NCBI RefSeq assembly: GCF_042684265.1
Contig: NZ_JBHULB010000013.1
Location: forward strand, 54,250-118,249
From: Croceitalea marina
Lineage (GTDB): Bacteria; Bacteroidota; Bacteroidia; Flavobacteriales; Flavobacteriaceae
Direction of reading: 5' to 3'
Length of the DNA: 64,000 bases
Position 1 is the first letter of the stretch, and every line of letters begins with the position of its first letter. Positions 9,400 through 18,903 of this stretch are shown here, in pieces. The position numbers and the translations under genes are program-made. The notes beneath the pieces are model-generated. The model was not told the origin of the DNA. It did not search any database and saw nothing but the letters and a program-made list of their open reading frames with translations.

Positions 9400-10728
9400 T
9401 TAATTTGATTTAGAACGAGAACTACTATACCCATACCACGCAACTACCGCTAAGCATATTAAAGGGAGAATAAATGAAAAATTAACTTCAGGAATAAAAC
9501 CAAGGATTTTCATATCGGCGAAACCACTGCCGCCCCAATCAAGAATACTACCCTGCAGTACCGGCATTAGTGCGCCCCCAACAATGGCCATTACCAATCC
9601 TGCGGAGCCGATTTTAGCCTCATCGCCCATTTTATTTAATGCTATTCCGTAAATGGTAGGAAACATAATGGACATAAATATAGAAATGCCCACTAAAGAA
9701 ATTAAACCTATAATCCCTGGTAATAGAATGGCTCCGGCCGACATGAGAACACCACCTAGCCCGAACCACATTAATAATTTCGCCGGATTTATCGATTTCA
9801 TTAATAAGGTACCTATCCACCTACCACACAAAAACAATATCATCGCACCGACATTGAACCAAGTTGCTGTTAATTGTGCATCTTCCGCACGAGAAAGATT
9901 TAAATTATCAACATATTGAAAGATATAGGTCCAACACATAATTTGTGCGCCCACATTGAACGCCTGGGCCAAAACTCCTCTCAAGTAGTTTTTATTGGCA
10001 AACAATTTTTTAAAAGACTCCCCAATAGACATTTTATCTTCATCTGAAGTCTTGGGCATCTTTGTAAAAACAATAATACCCATAATTACCAATACCAAAA
10101 TACCGAGGCCGATATAGGGTATACTGATAATACCTAAGTCATTTTCTCTTACAGCGGCCAACTCTGTCGAAGAAAGAGCATTATATGCATCTGTAGTATA
10201 ATCATCTGAACGAAGAGCGCCGATCACAAATACTTGCGCAATGATCATTCCCATTAATGAACCCATGGGATTAAACGCCTGGGCAAGGTTTAACCTTCGT
10301 GTTGCCGTTTCTTTATCACCCAAAGCTAAGACCAATGGATTTGCGGTGGTTTCTAAAAATGCCAGACCGCAGGTCAAAATCCAAAGTGAAATCAAAAAAT
10401 AAGTGTATTCTTCAAAAGCCGCCGCAGGATAAAAAAGAAACGCTCCGATGGCATAAAGGATAAGGCCTAAAACAATGCCCGATTTATACGTATACTTTCT
10501 AATAAACAAAGCAGCGGGCAATGCCATAAAAAAGTAGCCAAAATAAAAGGCGAACTGCACTAGTGAAGCTTGAACATTTGAAAGTTCTGGCATCACTTTT
10601 TTAAAGGCCGAAACCATGGGGTTGGTCAGATCATTAGCAATTCCCCATAAGGCAAAAAGTGAGGTGATAATTATGAAGGGAAAAAGAAGCTCCTTTCTTA
10701 CTACTGGTATTTTAGATGATTTACCCAT
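9400..10728 (-). CDS. fucP: L-fucose:H+ symporter family permease (FucP-like)
   Basis: This 442-residue MFS transporter has about twelve hydrophobic helices. FucP hallmarks are visible: FALWGIANDLTNPM with Asp33 in helix 1, and LAFLETTANP with Glu126 in helix 4. These match the two acidic residues that couple proton movement to sugar transport in the E. coli protein. It would import L-fucose or the structurally close L-galactose across the inner membrane. It is separated by 83 bases from the SDR gene, the largest gap in the operon. A role in uptake of other hexoses is possible, since FucP-like permeases of Bacteroidota vary in specificity. Confidence 0.9.
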   Translation of the reverse strand: MGKSSKIPVVRKELLFPFIIITSLFALWGIANDLTNPMVSAFKKVMPELSNVQASLVQFAFYFGYFFMALPAALFIRKYTYKSGIVLGLILYAIGAFLFYPAAAFEEYTYFLISLWILTCGLAFLETTANPLVLALGDKETATRRLNLAQAFNPMGSLMGMIIAQVFVIGALRSDDYTTDAYNALSSTELAAVRENDLGIISIPYIGLGILVLVIMGIIVFTKMPKTSDEDKMSIGESFKKLFANKNYLRGVLAQAFNVGAQIMCWTYIFQYVDNLNLSRAEDAQLTATWFNVGAMILFLCGRWIGTLLMKSINPAKLLMWFGLGGVLMSAGAILLPGIIGLISLVGISIFMSIMFPTIYGIALNKMGDEAKIGSAGLVMAIVGGALMPVLQGSILDWGGSGFADMKILGFIPEVNFSFILPLICLAVVAWYGYSSSRSKSN

Positions 10729-10811
10729 GACTATTTTTGTTGGTTGGTCTAAAATTAAGGTTTGACCATCCCACAGATAGACTTATTTGATCAGGTAAAT
10801 AGAACTAATGG

Positions 10812-11603
10812 TTATTCTGTCAATAAAGAACGGTCTAAATGGACATATCCTCCATCGATTGTGATAAACTGACCGGTAGTGTGTGAAGATTTGTCTGAAA
10901 TAGTAAACAGACACGTATCAGCTATTTCTTGAGGAGTGGTCATTCTGTTTTCTAAAGGGATTTTTTTAACTATCGACTTCAATTTCTCTTCTCCATTCTC
11001 AAGGGACTTTATCCAATTATCATAAGCGGGCGTCCAGCTTTCTGCAATGATTATGGCATTAGAACGTATACCGTCTTTTATCAAATCAACGGCCCACTCC
11101 CTTGTTAAACCCAATACACCTCCTTTAGAAGCTGCATAACCTGAGGTTCCACCCTGACCAGTTAAAGCAACCTTCGACCCTATATTTAAAATATTGCCTT
11201 TAGCTTCTTTTAAATATGGAAGACAAAACTTGGTCATCGCAAAAAAGCTCACAAGGTTTAATTTAAGTGACCACATAAAATCTTCAATAGAGGCATCAAG
11301 GCCAGCACCATCATTGACACCGACATTGTTGATCAAGGCGTCTATTTTGCCATATTTTTCTCCAATTATTTTTGCGGCCTTTTCAATTTGATCAACGTCG
11401 GTTAAATCCGTTTTAACAAAAATAGCATCCACCCCTCGTTGCTGCAGTTCTTTTTCATACTCATAGCCTCTATCATTTCTACAGACGATAACCGGTATAG
11501 CTTCTTCCTTAGCCAGGGCTTGTATTAATGTTTCTCCAATACTTCCTCGCAGACCAGCGGCACCTGTAACTACAACTACTTTATTTTTTAATCCTAAATC
11601 CAT
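10812..11603 (-). CDS. SDR-family L-galactose/L-fucose dehydrogenase (probable)
   Basis: A 263-residue short-chain dehydrogenase with the cofactor motif VTGAAGLRGSIG (residues 12-23), the NNVG block, catalytic Ser143, Tyr156 and Lys160 (YAASK), and the C-terminal TIDGGY signature. It is inferred to oxidise the C1 hydroxyl of an L-sugar pyranose to the 1,5-lactone with NAD(P)+. The strongest support is its partner: a lactonase gene ends 3 bases upstream, and a mutarotase and sugar permease follow. L-fucose dehydrogenases of this family exist. The downstream KDG kinase argues that the real substrate has a C6 hydroxyl, meaning L-galactose. An acyl or other ketoreductase role is much less likely here. 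Confidence 0.85.
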   Translation of the reverse strand: MDLGLKNKVVVVTGAAGLRGSIGETLIQALAKEEAIPVIVCRNDRGYEYEKELQQRGVDAIFVKTDLTDVDQIEKAAKIIGEKYGKIDALINNVGVNDGAGLDASIEDFMWSLKLNLVSFFAMTKFCLPYLKEAKGNILNIGSKVALTGQGGTSGYAASKGGVLGLTREWAVDLIKDGIRSNAIIIAESWTPAYDNWIKSLENGEEKLKSIVKKIPLENRMTTPQEIADTCLFTISDKSSHTTGQFITIDGGYVHLDRSLLTE

Positions 11604-11606
11604 CTG

Positions 11607-12434
11607 TTATAAGTTATAAAAAAACATGGCATTTTTGCCCATAATAGCATCTTGTTCATTTGAACTGAGTTCGGCAATAAAATCGGTGACGACCTCTTTA
11701 ACTTTCGAATATTTTCCTGCCACCAAACAAACAGGCCAATCAGACCCATACATCAACCTATTTGGCCCAAAAGTTTCTAGCACTAGTTCCATATAAGGTT
11801 TTAGTTGTTCAGGAGTCCAAGTACTGTAATTCGCCTCTGTTATCATTCCTGATATTTTGCAGTAAACATTTTCTTGCTTTGCAATTTCCTTCATCATCGC
11901 GGCCCATCCTTCAAAAAAACCATCTTTTATATAGGGCTTTGCCAAATGGTCTATCACAAATTTTTGATCGGGGAAGTTTTTTACAAATTCCAATGTTGCT
12001 CCCAACTGGTGCGGAAAGATTAAGATATCATAGGTATACCCGAACTTTTTAAGATGGTCGATACCATTTAGAAAATCTGGCCTAAGCAAAAAATTATGAT
12101 CCGCCTCACCTTGAACCACATGCCTAAAGCCTTTCATTTTTTGCTCTTCGCAATATGCCTCTAGATACTTTTCGACCTCTTTTGAACGAAAATCAACCCA
12201 ACCTACAACACCTTTAATAAATTCATGTTTTTTGCTTAAGCCCAACAGAAAATCGTTCTCTTGTAAAGACTGGTCCGCCTGAACGGCAACACAACCCAAA
12301 ACATTATCCTCTTTATAGATTGGCTTTAAATCTTCGGGCATAAAATCCCTTCTGATATTCGCCATTTCATCATCTATCCAAACATGTTTTAGAGGCTCAT
12401 ATTTCCAGAAATGTTGGTGGGAGTCGATTATCAT
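11607..12434 (-). CDS. Amidohydrolase-fold L-galactono/L-fucono-1,5-lactonase (probable)
   Basis: The 275-residue protein belongs to the COG3618 amidohydrolases. It has an N-terminal metal-binding SHQHFW motif, a mid-protein FVIDHLAKP block and a C-terminal MYGSDWPV block carrying the catalytic aspartate. Known members hydrolyse sugar lactones such as L-fucono-1,5-lactone, L-rhamnono-lactone and L-galactono-1,5-lactone. It is encoded 3 bases from the SDR dehydrogenase whose product would be its substrate. I infer lactone opening to L-galactonate (or L-fuconate). Family membership is clear; the exact sugar is inferred from the operon. Confidence 0.88.
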   Translation of the reverse strand: MIIDSHQHFWKYEPLKHVWIDDEMANIRRDFMPEDLKPIYKEDNVLGCVAVQADQSLQENDFLLGLSKKHEFIKGVVGWVDFRSKEVEKYLEAYCEEQKMKGFRHVVQGEADHNFLLRPDFLNGIDHLKKFGYTYDILIFPHQLGATLEFVKNFPDQKFVIDHLAKPYIKDGFFEGWAAMMKEIAKQENVYCKISGMITEANYSTWTPEQLKPYMELVLETFGPNRLMYGSDWPVCLVAGKYSKVKEVVTDFIAELSSNEQDAIMGKNAMFFYNL

Positions 12435-12463
12435 TGTTCTATCTTAAACTAAAAATTACAAGT

Positions 12464-14008
12464 TTACTGAGAGATGGTTATTTTGATGACTGTCGCCATT
12501 TCTTCTATAGCTTTTGATGGTGCTTTTAAAGACAATCCTTTTTCTTCATTATAGTCCCAAACAATCTTTTCATCACTTCCAAGAAAAGTCACTTTTTCAA
12601 TGGTGGGCGCATCTAATATCTTCTCTTTCGCAAATGATTGCAGCACTAAATCTTGATTGCTTTTTAAGGAACCCAAGACTATTGCATAAATGTCATAGTC
12701 TTTTGTGGTATATCTGATATCCTCATTTGAATATGTTAATTTGATAAATGCCTTATGATTTTTGAAATGGCCTTTTGGCTCTTTGGTGGGGCCTTCACCA
12801 AACGTATACCATGCTTCTGTATCATAAATAGCTTCACCATATTTCTCTAACCAAGCCCCCATTTCCAAAAGTCCGCTTCTTTGATTTTCTGGTATGGTAC
12901 CATCTGCCTTAGGTGAAATGTTCAAAAGTAGAACCCCATTTTTACTTACGATATCAACTAACATATGCAATACATCTTTAGCGGGTTTTACCCCAAGACT
13001 TTCGGTATAGCCCCAACTTCCATCACTTATGGTTGCATCTGTCATCCATGTTTTCGTCCCAACAGTTTCTTTTCTGGCCTGTTCTAAATCTTCTACACTT
13101 ACACTTAAGGGCAAATCATGTTGTTTACGCACAATAACTGGCTCATTTTTGCCTCCATCGGTGGCATTTAAATAATACGCGCAAAACTCTTTTCTATACT
13201 CTTCTGGGATATCACCCAACACATAATCAAACCAAATAATATCAGGACTATAATTATCTATCACTTCTTTCAACTTACCTAGCCATATGTCATTATACCA
13301 TTTATCAGGGTCCATATTACCATACATCAATTGAAGGTCAGGGTCACTTGAACTTGGGGGCATGCCTTCGAAGTAAGGAAAATGACTTTTTCCGTTTTCT
13401 TCGCCCATAATAGTACTTCGTTGTAGGTTTTTTGCATGATGAAATGCGGTTATAAATTTCATTCCCTTGCCTTTTATCGCTTTCTCCAATTCACCAGTGA
13501 TATCTTTTTTAGGACCTGTATCCATTACATCCCACGGTGTTAATTTACTATCCCACATGGCATAGCCATCATGATGCTCGGCAACAGGCCCTGCGAACCT
13601 GGCCCCGGCATCCTTGAATAATTGTGCCCATTCTTCTGCATTGAATTTTTCGGCTTTGAACATTGGAGCAAAATCATGATAACCAAACTCAGAAGGATGA
13701 CCGTATTTTTCTAGATGGTGCTCATAAACTTTATTACCCTCAAAATGCATATTTCTTGGATACCACTCGTTACCAAAGGCGGGAACCGAGTATAGCCCCC
13801 AGTGAAAATAAATACCCAATTTCGCATTCTTAAACCACTCTGGGTCCTCATTATATTTGCCTAACGAAGCCCAATCTGCTTCATACGTCTTTTGTTTTTG
13901 GCTATCAGCCTTTTCTTCTATTCTTGATTCTTTTTCTTGAAGGCAACCAAAGAATAAACCTGATACTAAAAGATATAAGACGCCTTTTTTAATTTCTGAT
14001 GTACCCAT
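12464..14008 (-). CDS. GH29-family alpha-L-fucosidase or alpha-L-galactosidase, lipoprotein
   Basis: 514 residues with lipobox FFGC (Cys22). The GH29 barrel is shown by IYFHWGLYSVPAFG, the EHHDGYAMWDSK block, and PDIIWFDYV with the nucleophile Asp261. The C-terminal part (LLLNISPKADGTIP and a beta-sandwich) is typical. GH29 enzymes remove alpha-linked L-fucose with retention, and some accept L-galactose, which differs only by the C6 hydroxyl. The gene lies inside the L-sugar catabolic operon, 10 bases from uxaB. It would release the monosaccharide in the periplasm for uptake by the FucP-type permease. Whether it prefers fucose or galactose cannot be told from sequence. Confidence 0.9.
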   Translation of the reverse strand: MGTSEIKKGVLYLLVSGLFFGCLQEKESRIEEKADSQKQKTYEADWASLGKYNEDPEWFKNAKLGIYFHWGLYSVPAFGNEWYPRNMHFEGNKVYEHHLEKYGHPSEFGYHDFAPMFKAEKFNAEEWAQLFKDAGARFAGPVAEHHDGYAMWDSKLTPWDVMDTGPKKDITGELEKAIKGKGMKFITAFHHAKNLQRSTIMGEENGKSHFPYFEGMPPSSSDPDLQLMYGNMDPDKWYNDIWLGKLKEVIDNYSPDIIWFDYVLGDIPEEYRKEFCAYYLNATDGGKNEPVIVRKQHDLPLSVSVEDLEQARKETVGTKTWMTDATISDGSWGYTESLGVKPAKDVLHMLVDIVSKNGVLLLNISPKADGTIPENQRSGLLEMGAWLEKYGEAIYDTEAWYTFGEGPTKEPKGHFKNHKAFIKLTYSNEDIRYTTKDYDIYAIVLGSLKSNQDLVLQSFAKEKILDAPTIEKVTFLGSDEKIVWDYNEEKGLSLKAPSKAIEEMATVIKITISQ

Positions 14009-14018
14009 AAACTAGATA

Positions 14019-15482
14019 TTATAATTTTTTCATGTACTCTTTAATTCCTTCACCCATCATTCCGCTTAAATTTTGTTCGACCATTTGGGCTAGCCCCTCA
14101 ACTTTATTTAAATCTTCTCCCCATAATTCGTTTTTACCCAATACTTTTTTTACAAATGCAGAAAGCATATTATCCTCATCTGTATTTTCTTTCCATGCCT
14201 GTTTAAAAAACTCCAATACCGAAGCATCATCTTTTAAGGGTATTTTCTGCCCATTGACATTCCCTTTATAAAAAAGAAGAAGTGCTGAAAGTGAAAAGAC
14301 GATACGCCTCGGAAGTTGGCCTTCGATTTTCAAATAATCTTTTAAAGTTGGTAATAGTCTTGTGCTAAATTTTGAGATACTGTTAAGGGAGATACTGATC
14401 AATTGATGTCTTAACACGGGGTTTCTAAAACGATTTAGGACATCATTTACAAATTGGCTGATCTCTTTTGATGAAAACTCTAGTGTTTTAGCCACCTCAT
14501 CTAAAAGTAATTTTTCAATAAAGAAGCTTAGGTCTTCATCTTTCATTACATCTAAAACCAATTCTAGACCCATTAGATATCCTATCGGAACCATTGCTGT
14601 ATGAGCCCCATTCAAAACACGAACTTTCATCTCTCGATAAGGGGTCAAATCTTTTACCAATTCAATATTAAGGTTCGTCTCATGAAAAGGAAGTTCCTTA
14701 GTGAGTTCAAACTCTTCTTGTATTACCCAACTATGATAATGTTCACCAGCAACTAAGAGTTCGTCTTTAAAACCGATTTCTGTTTGTATTTTTTCAGCTC
14801 TAATCGAAGGATAACCTGATACGATACGGTCTACCAATGTGCTACAGAAAAAGTTATTTTCTAAAATCCACTTTTTAAAATCTTCAGAGAGTTGCCAAAA
14901 CTCTATGTACTCCACTATTGTATTCCGAAGGGCTTTACCATTGTCTTCAACGAGTTCACAAGGCAGAAAAATACATCCCTTTTCAGCCGCTCCTTTGAAA
15001 TAAGTAAATCGATTGTACAGCCAAATCGTAAGTTTGGCCGGAAACTCTTGAGGTGGGGCATCCGAAAAATTATCTTGATCATTGAACCTTATTCCGGCCT
15101 CCGTTGTGTTCGATACAATAAACCGAAGCTCCGGAATCTTCGAAGTTTCTAAAAAAACGCCCCATTCATCATAACAGTGAATGATTTTTTGAACCACATT
15201 AACAAGAGAAACTTCGGTTGAAAAACCACCTTCTTTTATACCATCCAATACCACATGAAATAAGCCTTCTTGACTTTTTAGACTCAGATAATCACCTTTT
15301 TTTGTAGGCTTAACAACGATTACGCCACCATTAAACGAAGCCTGTTCATTTAGCTGCTGAAAAATCCAGTCAACAAAAGCACGTAAGAAGTTACCCCCTC
15401 CGAACTGTAACACTCGTAAGGGGTACTCTTGGTTTTGGTCGGTATTTTCGCGCTTTACTATTTTCATTCTAGATTTACTCAA
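14019..15482 (-). CDS. uxaB: Tagaturonate reductase (altronate oxidoreductase), mannitol-dehydrogenase family
   Basis: A 487-residue member of the polyol-specific long-chain dehydrogenases. The N-terminal Rossmann segment is LRVLQFGGGNFLRAFVDW, and a C-terminal catalytic region contains the KVRVLNGAHTAM block, with Lys and Asn-x-x-His typical of the family. In the UxaB branch the enzyme reduces D-tagaturonate to D-altronate with NADH. The next two genes downstream of that step in the pathway (uxaA, KDPG aldolase) lie immediately upstream in the same operon, which supports UxaB over mannitol or fructuronate dehydrogenase. No uronate isomerase is encoded nearby, so tagaturonate must come from another source, presumably L-galactonate oxidation. 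Confidence 0.88.
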   Translation of the reverse strand: MSKSRMKIVKRENTDQNQEYPLRVLQFGGGNFLRAFVDWIFQQLNEQASFNGGVIVVKPTKKGDYLSLKSQEGLFHVVLDGIKEGGFSTEVSLVNVVQKIIHCYDEWGVFLETSKIPELRFIVSNTTEAGIRFNDQDNFSDAPPQEFPAKLTIWLYNRFTYFKGAAEKGCIFLPCELVEDNGKALRNTIVEYIEFWQLSEDFKKWILENNFFCSTLVDRIVSGYPSIRAEKIQTEIGFKDELLVAGEHYHSWVIQEEFELTKELPFHETNLNIELVKDLTPYREMKVRVLNGAHTAMVPIGYLMGLELVLDVMKDEDLSFFIEKLLLDEVAKTLEFSSKEISQFVNDVLNRFRNPVLRHQLISISLNSISKFSTRLLPTLKDYLKIEGQLPRRIVFSLSALLLFYKGNVNGQKIPLKDDASVLEFFKQAWKENTDEDNMLSAFVKKVLGKNELWGEDLNKVEGLAQMVEQNLSGMMGEGIKEYMKKL

Positions 15483-15503
15483 CAGGTTTATTCCTATGTC
15501 TTC

Positions 15504-17153
15504 CTATAAAGAAATTCCTCTTTTCCATGGGATAAAATCATTCTGGCCGTTTATATCAGCTTTTGTCATAAACTCACCCGAAGCCACCTTAATAAGATGT
15601 TCCATGATTTTTTCTCCCATACTTTCAATGGTTTCCTCCCCTCTTATGACACCACCTGCATTTATATCTATAATATCTTCCATAGACCTTGAGAGACTGT
15701 CATTGCTCGATAACTTAACTACTGGAACCAAAGGATTACCTGTTGGAGTACCCAAGCCGGTTGTAAATACGATGAGATTACACCCTGAACCCGCTAACCC
15801 GGTTGTACTTTCAACATCATTACCCGGGGTACATAGTAAATTCAAGCCCGGTTTGGTGACCATTTCAGCATAATCTAAAACAGCGGTCACGGCAGATGTA
15901 CCCCCTTTTTTAGCCGCACCAGCAGACTTCATGGCATCGGTTATCAAGCCATCTTTTATATTCCCTGGTGATGGGTTGTTTTCAAACCCAGAGCCCACAG
16001 CAATTGCTGCATTAGAATATGTTCTCATAAGGGTTTCGAATTTTTTAGCATCATTTGGGCTTTCGCAGCGGTTTATAAGTTCTTGTTCCACACCGTTTAG
16101 CTCTGGAAACTCAGCAAGAACAGCTGTTCCTCCCAAGGCTACCAATAAATCGGAAGCATGACCCAATGAAGGATTAGCGGAAATACCCGAAAAACCATCG
16201 GATGCCCCACATTCAAGCCCCAATACCAATTTGTTTAATGGTGCGGGGTTACGTTCTATCTTATTGGCTATTGTTAACCCTATAAAAGTCTTTTTGACTG
16301 CTTCACCAATAAAATCCCTCTCGTTTTTTGATTGTTGTTGCTCTAAAAAGTAAAGTGGCTTATCAAAATTTGGGTTCTTTTCTTCGATGTATTTTTTAAG
16401 GATAGGTATCTGTGCATTTTGGCATCCAAGGCTTAAAATCGTAGCCCCCGCTGTATTTGGATGAACAATATAACCTGCAAGCAATTTACACAGCATTTCA
16501 GCATCTTCTCGAGTACCACCACAGCCCCCTTGATGACGTAAAAACTTAAGTCCGTCAACATTGGGAAAAACCCTATTTTGGCTATACTCTTTTGAGGAAT
16601 TTGTAAGGTCTATCGCTTCCAATTCTTCTTTTGAAGCTCCTTCTTGGTACTTCTTCACCAATAAATGCGTATCTACCGAGAAATCTTTTTTTGTTTTATA
16701 ACCCAAAGCACCGACCAAGGCTTCTTCTATCACATCTACATTTCTATTCTCACAAAAAACTAGTGGGATTACAAGCCAATTATTAGCTGTACCTACCTCT
16801 CCATTTGCGCGATGGTACCCTTTAAAAGTTCGGCCCTCAAATTTTGTAGTTGCTGGTTTTTGCCATTGAAATTGGCCAGAAGAACCGCTAAACGCCGCGG
16901 AAGCATGTTTTACATTTTTTATGGTAATAGCGCTTCCTCTTACAATTTTTTCAGTTACCGTACCAACAAGCACCCCGTACATAAAAATAGTATCGCCAAC
17001 ATGCATGTCTCGCATTGCAAATTTGTGCTTGGCACCGATATTTTCGGCTAGCCTGAATTGGTCATCGTCTATGTTTATTTCCAATCCTTTGGGCAAATCT
17101 TGCAATGCCACAACAATATTGTCTTTACTATGTATCCGAAGGTATTGGTTCAC
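15504..17153 (-). CDS. uxaA: Altronate dehydratase (SAF plus catalytic domain)
   Basis: 549 residues, full length for UxaA. The first ~90 residues form a SAF-type domain (VVALQDLPKGLEI). The remainder is the D-galactarate/altronate dehydratase domain, with HQGGCGGTREDAEML, ILSLGCQNAQI and GLECGASDGFSGISANPSLG. Such enzymes are iron-dependent and lack the fragile Fe-S cluster of the IlvD/Edd family. The reaction is D-altronate to 2-keto-3-deoxy-D-gluconate plus water. It is flanked by uxaB (21 bases) and KDPG aldolase (11 bases). Galactarate dehydratase is the main alternative but does not fit the neighbouring reductase. Confidence 0.92.
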   Translation of the reverse strand: MNQYLRIHSKDNIVVALQDLPKGLEINIDDDQFRLAENIGAKHKFAMRDMHVGDTIFMYGVLVGTVTEKIVRGSAITIKNVKHASAAFSGSSGQFQWQKPATTKFEGRTFKGYHRANGEVGTANNWLVIPLVFCENRNVDVIEEALVGALGYKTKKDFSVDTHLLVKKYQEGASKEELEAIDLTNSSKEYSQNRVFPNVDGLKFLRHQGGCGGTREDAEMLCKLLAGYIVHPNTAGATILSLGCQNAQIPILKKYIEEKNPNFDKPLYFLEQQQSKNERDFIGEAVKKTFIGLTIANKIERNPAPLNKLVLGLECGASDGFSGISANPSLGHASDLLVALGGTAVLAEFPELNGVEQELINRCESPNDAKKFETLMRTYSNAAIAVGSGFENNPSPGNIKDGLITDAMKSAGAAKKGGTSAVTAVLDYAEMVTKPGLNLLCTPGNDVESTTGLAGSGCNLIVFTTGLGTPTGNPLVPVVKLSSNDSLSRSMEDIIDINAGGVIRGEETIESMGEKIMEHLIKVASGEFMTKADINGQNDFIPWKRGISL

Positions 17154-17164
17154 TTAGTTCTATT

Positions 17165-17833
17165 TTATTCCTTTAAAGATGATATCAGTGAAAGCGTATT
17201 TGATACACTCTTAGTGAGTTTTGCAAAATCGTTCTGTACAAGAATTTCTTTGGTGATTAATTTTGACCCCATTCCGACACAGGTAACTCCGGCTTCAAAC
17301 CAAGCTCTAAGATTTTCCTCGGTGGGCGAAACACCCCCTGTCGGCATTACGTTTGTCCACGGACATGGCCCTTTTATGGCTTTTACAAAATTGGGACCAT
17401 AGGTGCCTCCTGGAAATAGTTTTACTATTTCACAGCCCAACTCTTCTGCCTTTGCTATTTCGGTCAAAGTTCCGCAACCTGGAGACCAAAGAATTTTTTT
17501 TCTATTACAGACAATGGCAATGTCTTCACGCAACACCGGAGTGACCACGAAATTAGCCCCCAACTGCATATAAATTGCAGCTGTGCCAGCATCGGTCAGC
17601 GAACCCACACCAAGAATCATTTCAGGTAATTCTAACTCGGCATATTTTATGAGTTCTTCAAAAACCAAATGAGCTCGATCACCGCGATTCGTAAACTCAA
17701 GCAACCTTGCTCCTCCATCATAACAAGCTTTGAGGACTTTTTTACCCAAGTTTATATCAGCATGATAGAATAAGGGCACCAAGCCTGTTTTCTTCATGGT
17801 CATTGCCACTTCAATTCTTGTAAATTTTGCCAT
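17165..17833 (-). CDS. kdgA: 2-keto-3-deoxy-6-phosphogluconate (KDPG/KHG) aldolase
   Basis: 222 residues, the usual size of the class I KDPG aldolases. Visible active-site elements are Glu46 in LLEFTNRGD, the Thr/Pro strand VVTPV, and the Schiff-base Lys138 in CEIVKLFPGG, followed by the phosphate-binding MPTGGVSP block. It cleaves KDPG to pyruvate and glyceraldehyde-3-phosphate in the cytoplasm. KDG kinase is encoded 17 bases upstream and altronate dehydratase 11 bases downstream, so it completes the pathway. Gene symbol kdgA/eda follows functional convention, not a database match. Confidence 0.92.
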   Translation of the reverse strand: MAKFTRIEVAMTMKKTGLVPLFYHADINLGKKVLKACYDGGARLLEFTNRGDRAHLVFEELIKYAELELPEMILGVGSLTDAGTAAIYMQLGANFVVTPVLREDIAIVCNRKKILWSPGCGTLTEIAKAEELGCEIVKLFPGGTYGPNFVKAIKGPCPWTNVMPTGGVSPTEENLRAWFEAGVTCVGMGSKLITKEILVQNDFAKLTKSVSNTLSLISSLKE

Positions 17834-17850
17834 AATTATATACTAAGCTT

Positions 17851-18891
17851 TTATCTACTTACCCTGCCAGAGGCATCTCCTCCAACAAGTTTTTCAACCT
17901 CTTCTACGGTCACTAAATTTGCATCTCCTTTTATAGTATGTTTTAGGCAAGATGCCGCCACTGCAAAGTCTAAAGCATTTTGATCGTCATCAGGATATTT
18001 CAGTAATCCATAAATAAGACCGCCCATAAAAGAATCACCCCCTCCAACACGATCCACAATATCCGTAATCTGATATTCGGCCGATTTATACATAGTTTTT
18101 CCATCATAAAGAACGCCAGCCCAAGAATTGTGAGAAGCTGATATGGAACCTCTTAATGTTGTAATTACTTTTTTTGCCTTTGGAAATTTTTCCATCATCT
18201 GTTTACAAACAGAGAGAAATGCCTCGGCCTTAACATGCTCACCTTGAGTGGTGATATCAAGCCCTTCAGGTTTAATTCCGAAATGCTTTTCTGCATCTTC
18301 TTCATTACCAAGTACGATATCACAATACGATGTGAGTTCTGTCATTATTTTTTCCCTATCTCCACCGTATTTCCAGAGTTTTGCGCGATAATTAAGGTCC
18401 GTTGAGATAGTTATTCCTTTTTTGCTTGCGATTTTCACTGCTTCCAAACAGGCATCAGCAGCTCCTTGGGAAATGGCAGGCGTAATACCTGTCCAATGAA
18501 ACCATTCGGCATCCTCAAAAACAGCATCCCAATCTACCATTCCCTTTTCAATTTCGGCCATGGCAGAATGTGCTCTATCATAAACAACCTTACTACCCCT
18601 TGAAACCGCTCCGGTTTCTAAAAAATAAATACCCAAACGATTACCACCATAGATTATCTTTTCGGTACCTACACCGCGCTTTCTGAGTTCCATCATAGCG
18701 CATTTACCGATGTCATTATCAGGAAGGCGAGATATAAAATCGACCGGCACTCCATAATTTGCCAAAGAAACGGCAACATTAGATTCACCACCACCATATA
18801 CCACCTCAAATGCATTTGCCTGTGAGAATCGAAGAAATTCTTTTGGAGCCAGTCGCAACATAATCTCGCCGAAAGTGATCACTTTTTTCAT
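17851..18891 (-). CDS. kdgK: 2-keto-3-deoxygluconate kinase, PfkB family
   Basis: A 346-residue PfkB-family sugar kinase. The N-terminal signature TFGEIMLRLAP and the C-terminal DRVGGGDSFMGGLIYG with the catalytic aspartate are present. Substrate-binding features GGGESNVAVSLANYG fit KDG kinases. It phosphorylates KDG at the C6 hydroxyl to KDPG, the substrate of the adjacent aldolase. This step demands a C6 hydroxyl, which 6-deoxy sugars such as L-fucose lack. Its presence is therefore the main argument that the operon degrades L-galactose or a uronate rather than L-fucose alone. Fructokinase activity is a less likely alternative. Confidence 0.9.
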   Translation of the reverse strand: MKKVITFGEIMLRLAPKEFLRFSQANAFEVVYGGGESNVAVSLANYGVPVDFISRLPDNDIGKCAMMELRKRGVGTEKIIYGGNRLGIYFLETGAVSRGSKVVYDRAHSAMAEIEKGMVDWDAVFEDAEWFHWTGITPAISQGAADACLEAVKIASKKGITISTDLNYRAKLWKYGGDREKIMTELTSYCDIVLGNEEDAEKHFGIKPEGLDITTQGEHVKAEAFLSVCKQMMEKFPKAKKVITTLRGSISASHNSWAGVLYDGKTMYKSAEYQITDIVDRVGGGDSFMGGLIYGLLKYPDDDQNALDFAVAASCLKHTIKGDANLVTVEEVEKLVGGDASGRVSR

Positions 18892-18903
18892 ATCCGTTTT
18901 ACT

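Noticed and set aside
9053..10728. Conventional L-fucose isomerase/kinase/aldolase pathway
   Set aside because: FucI, FucK and FucA are absent from the window, while oxidative-route genes are present.
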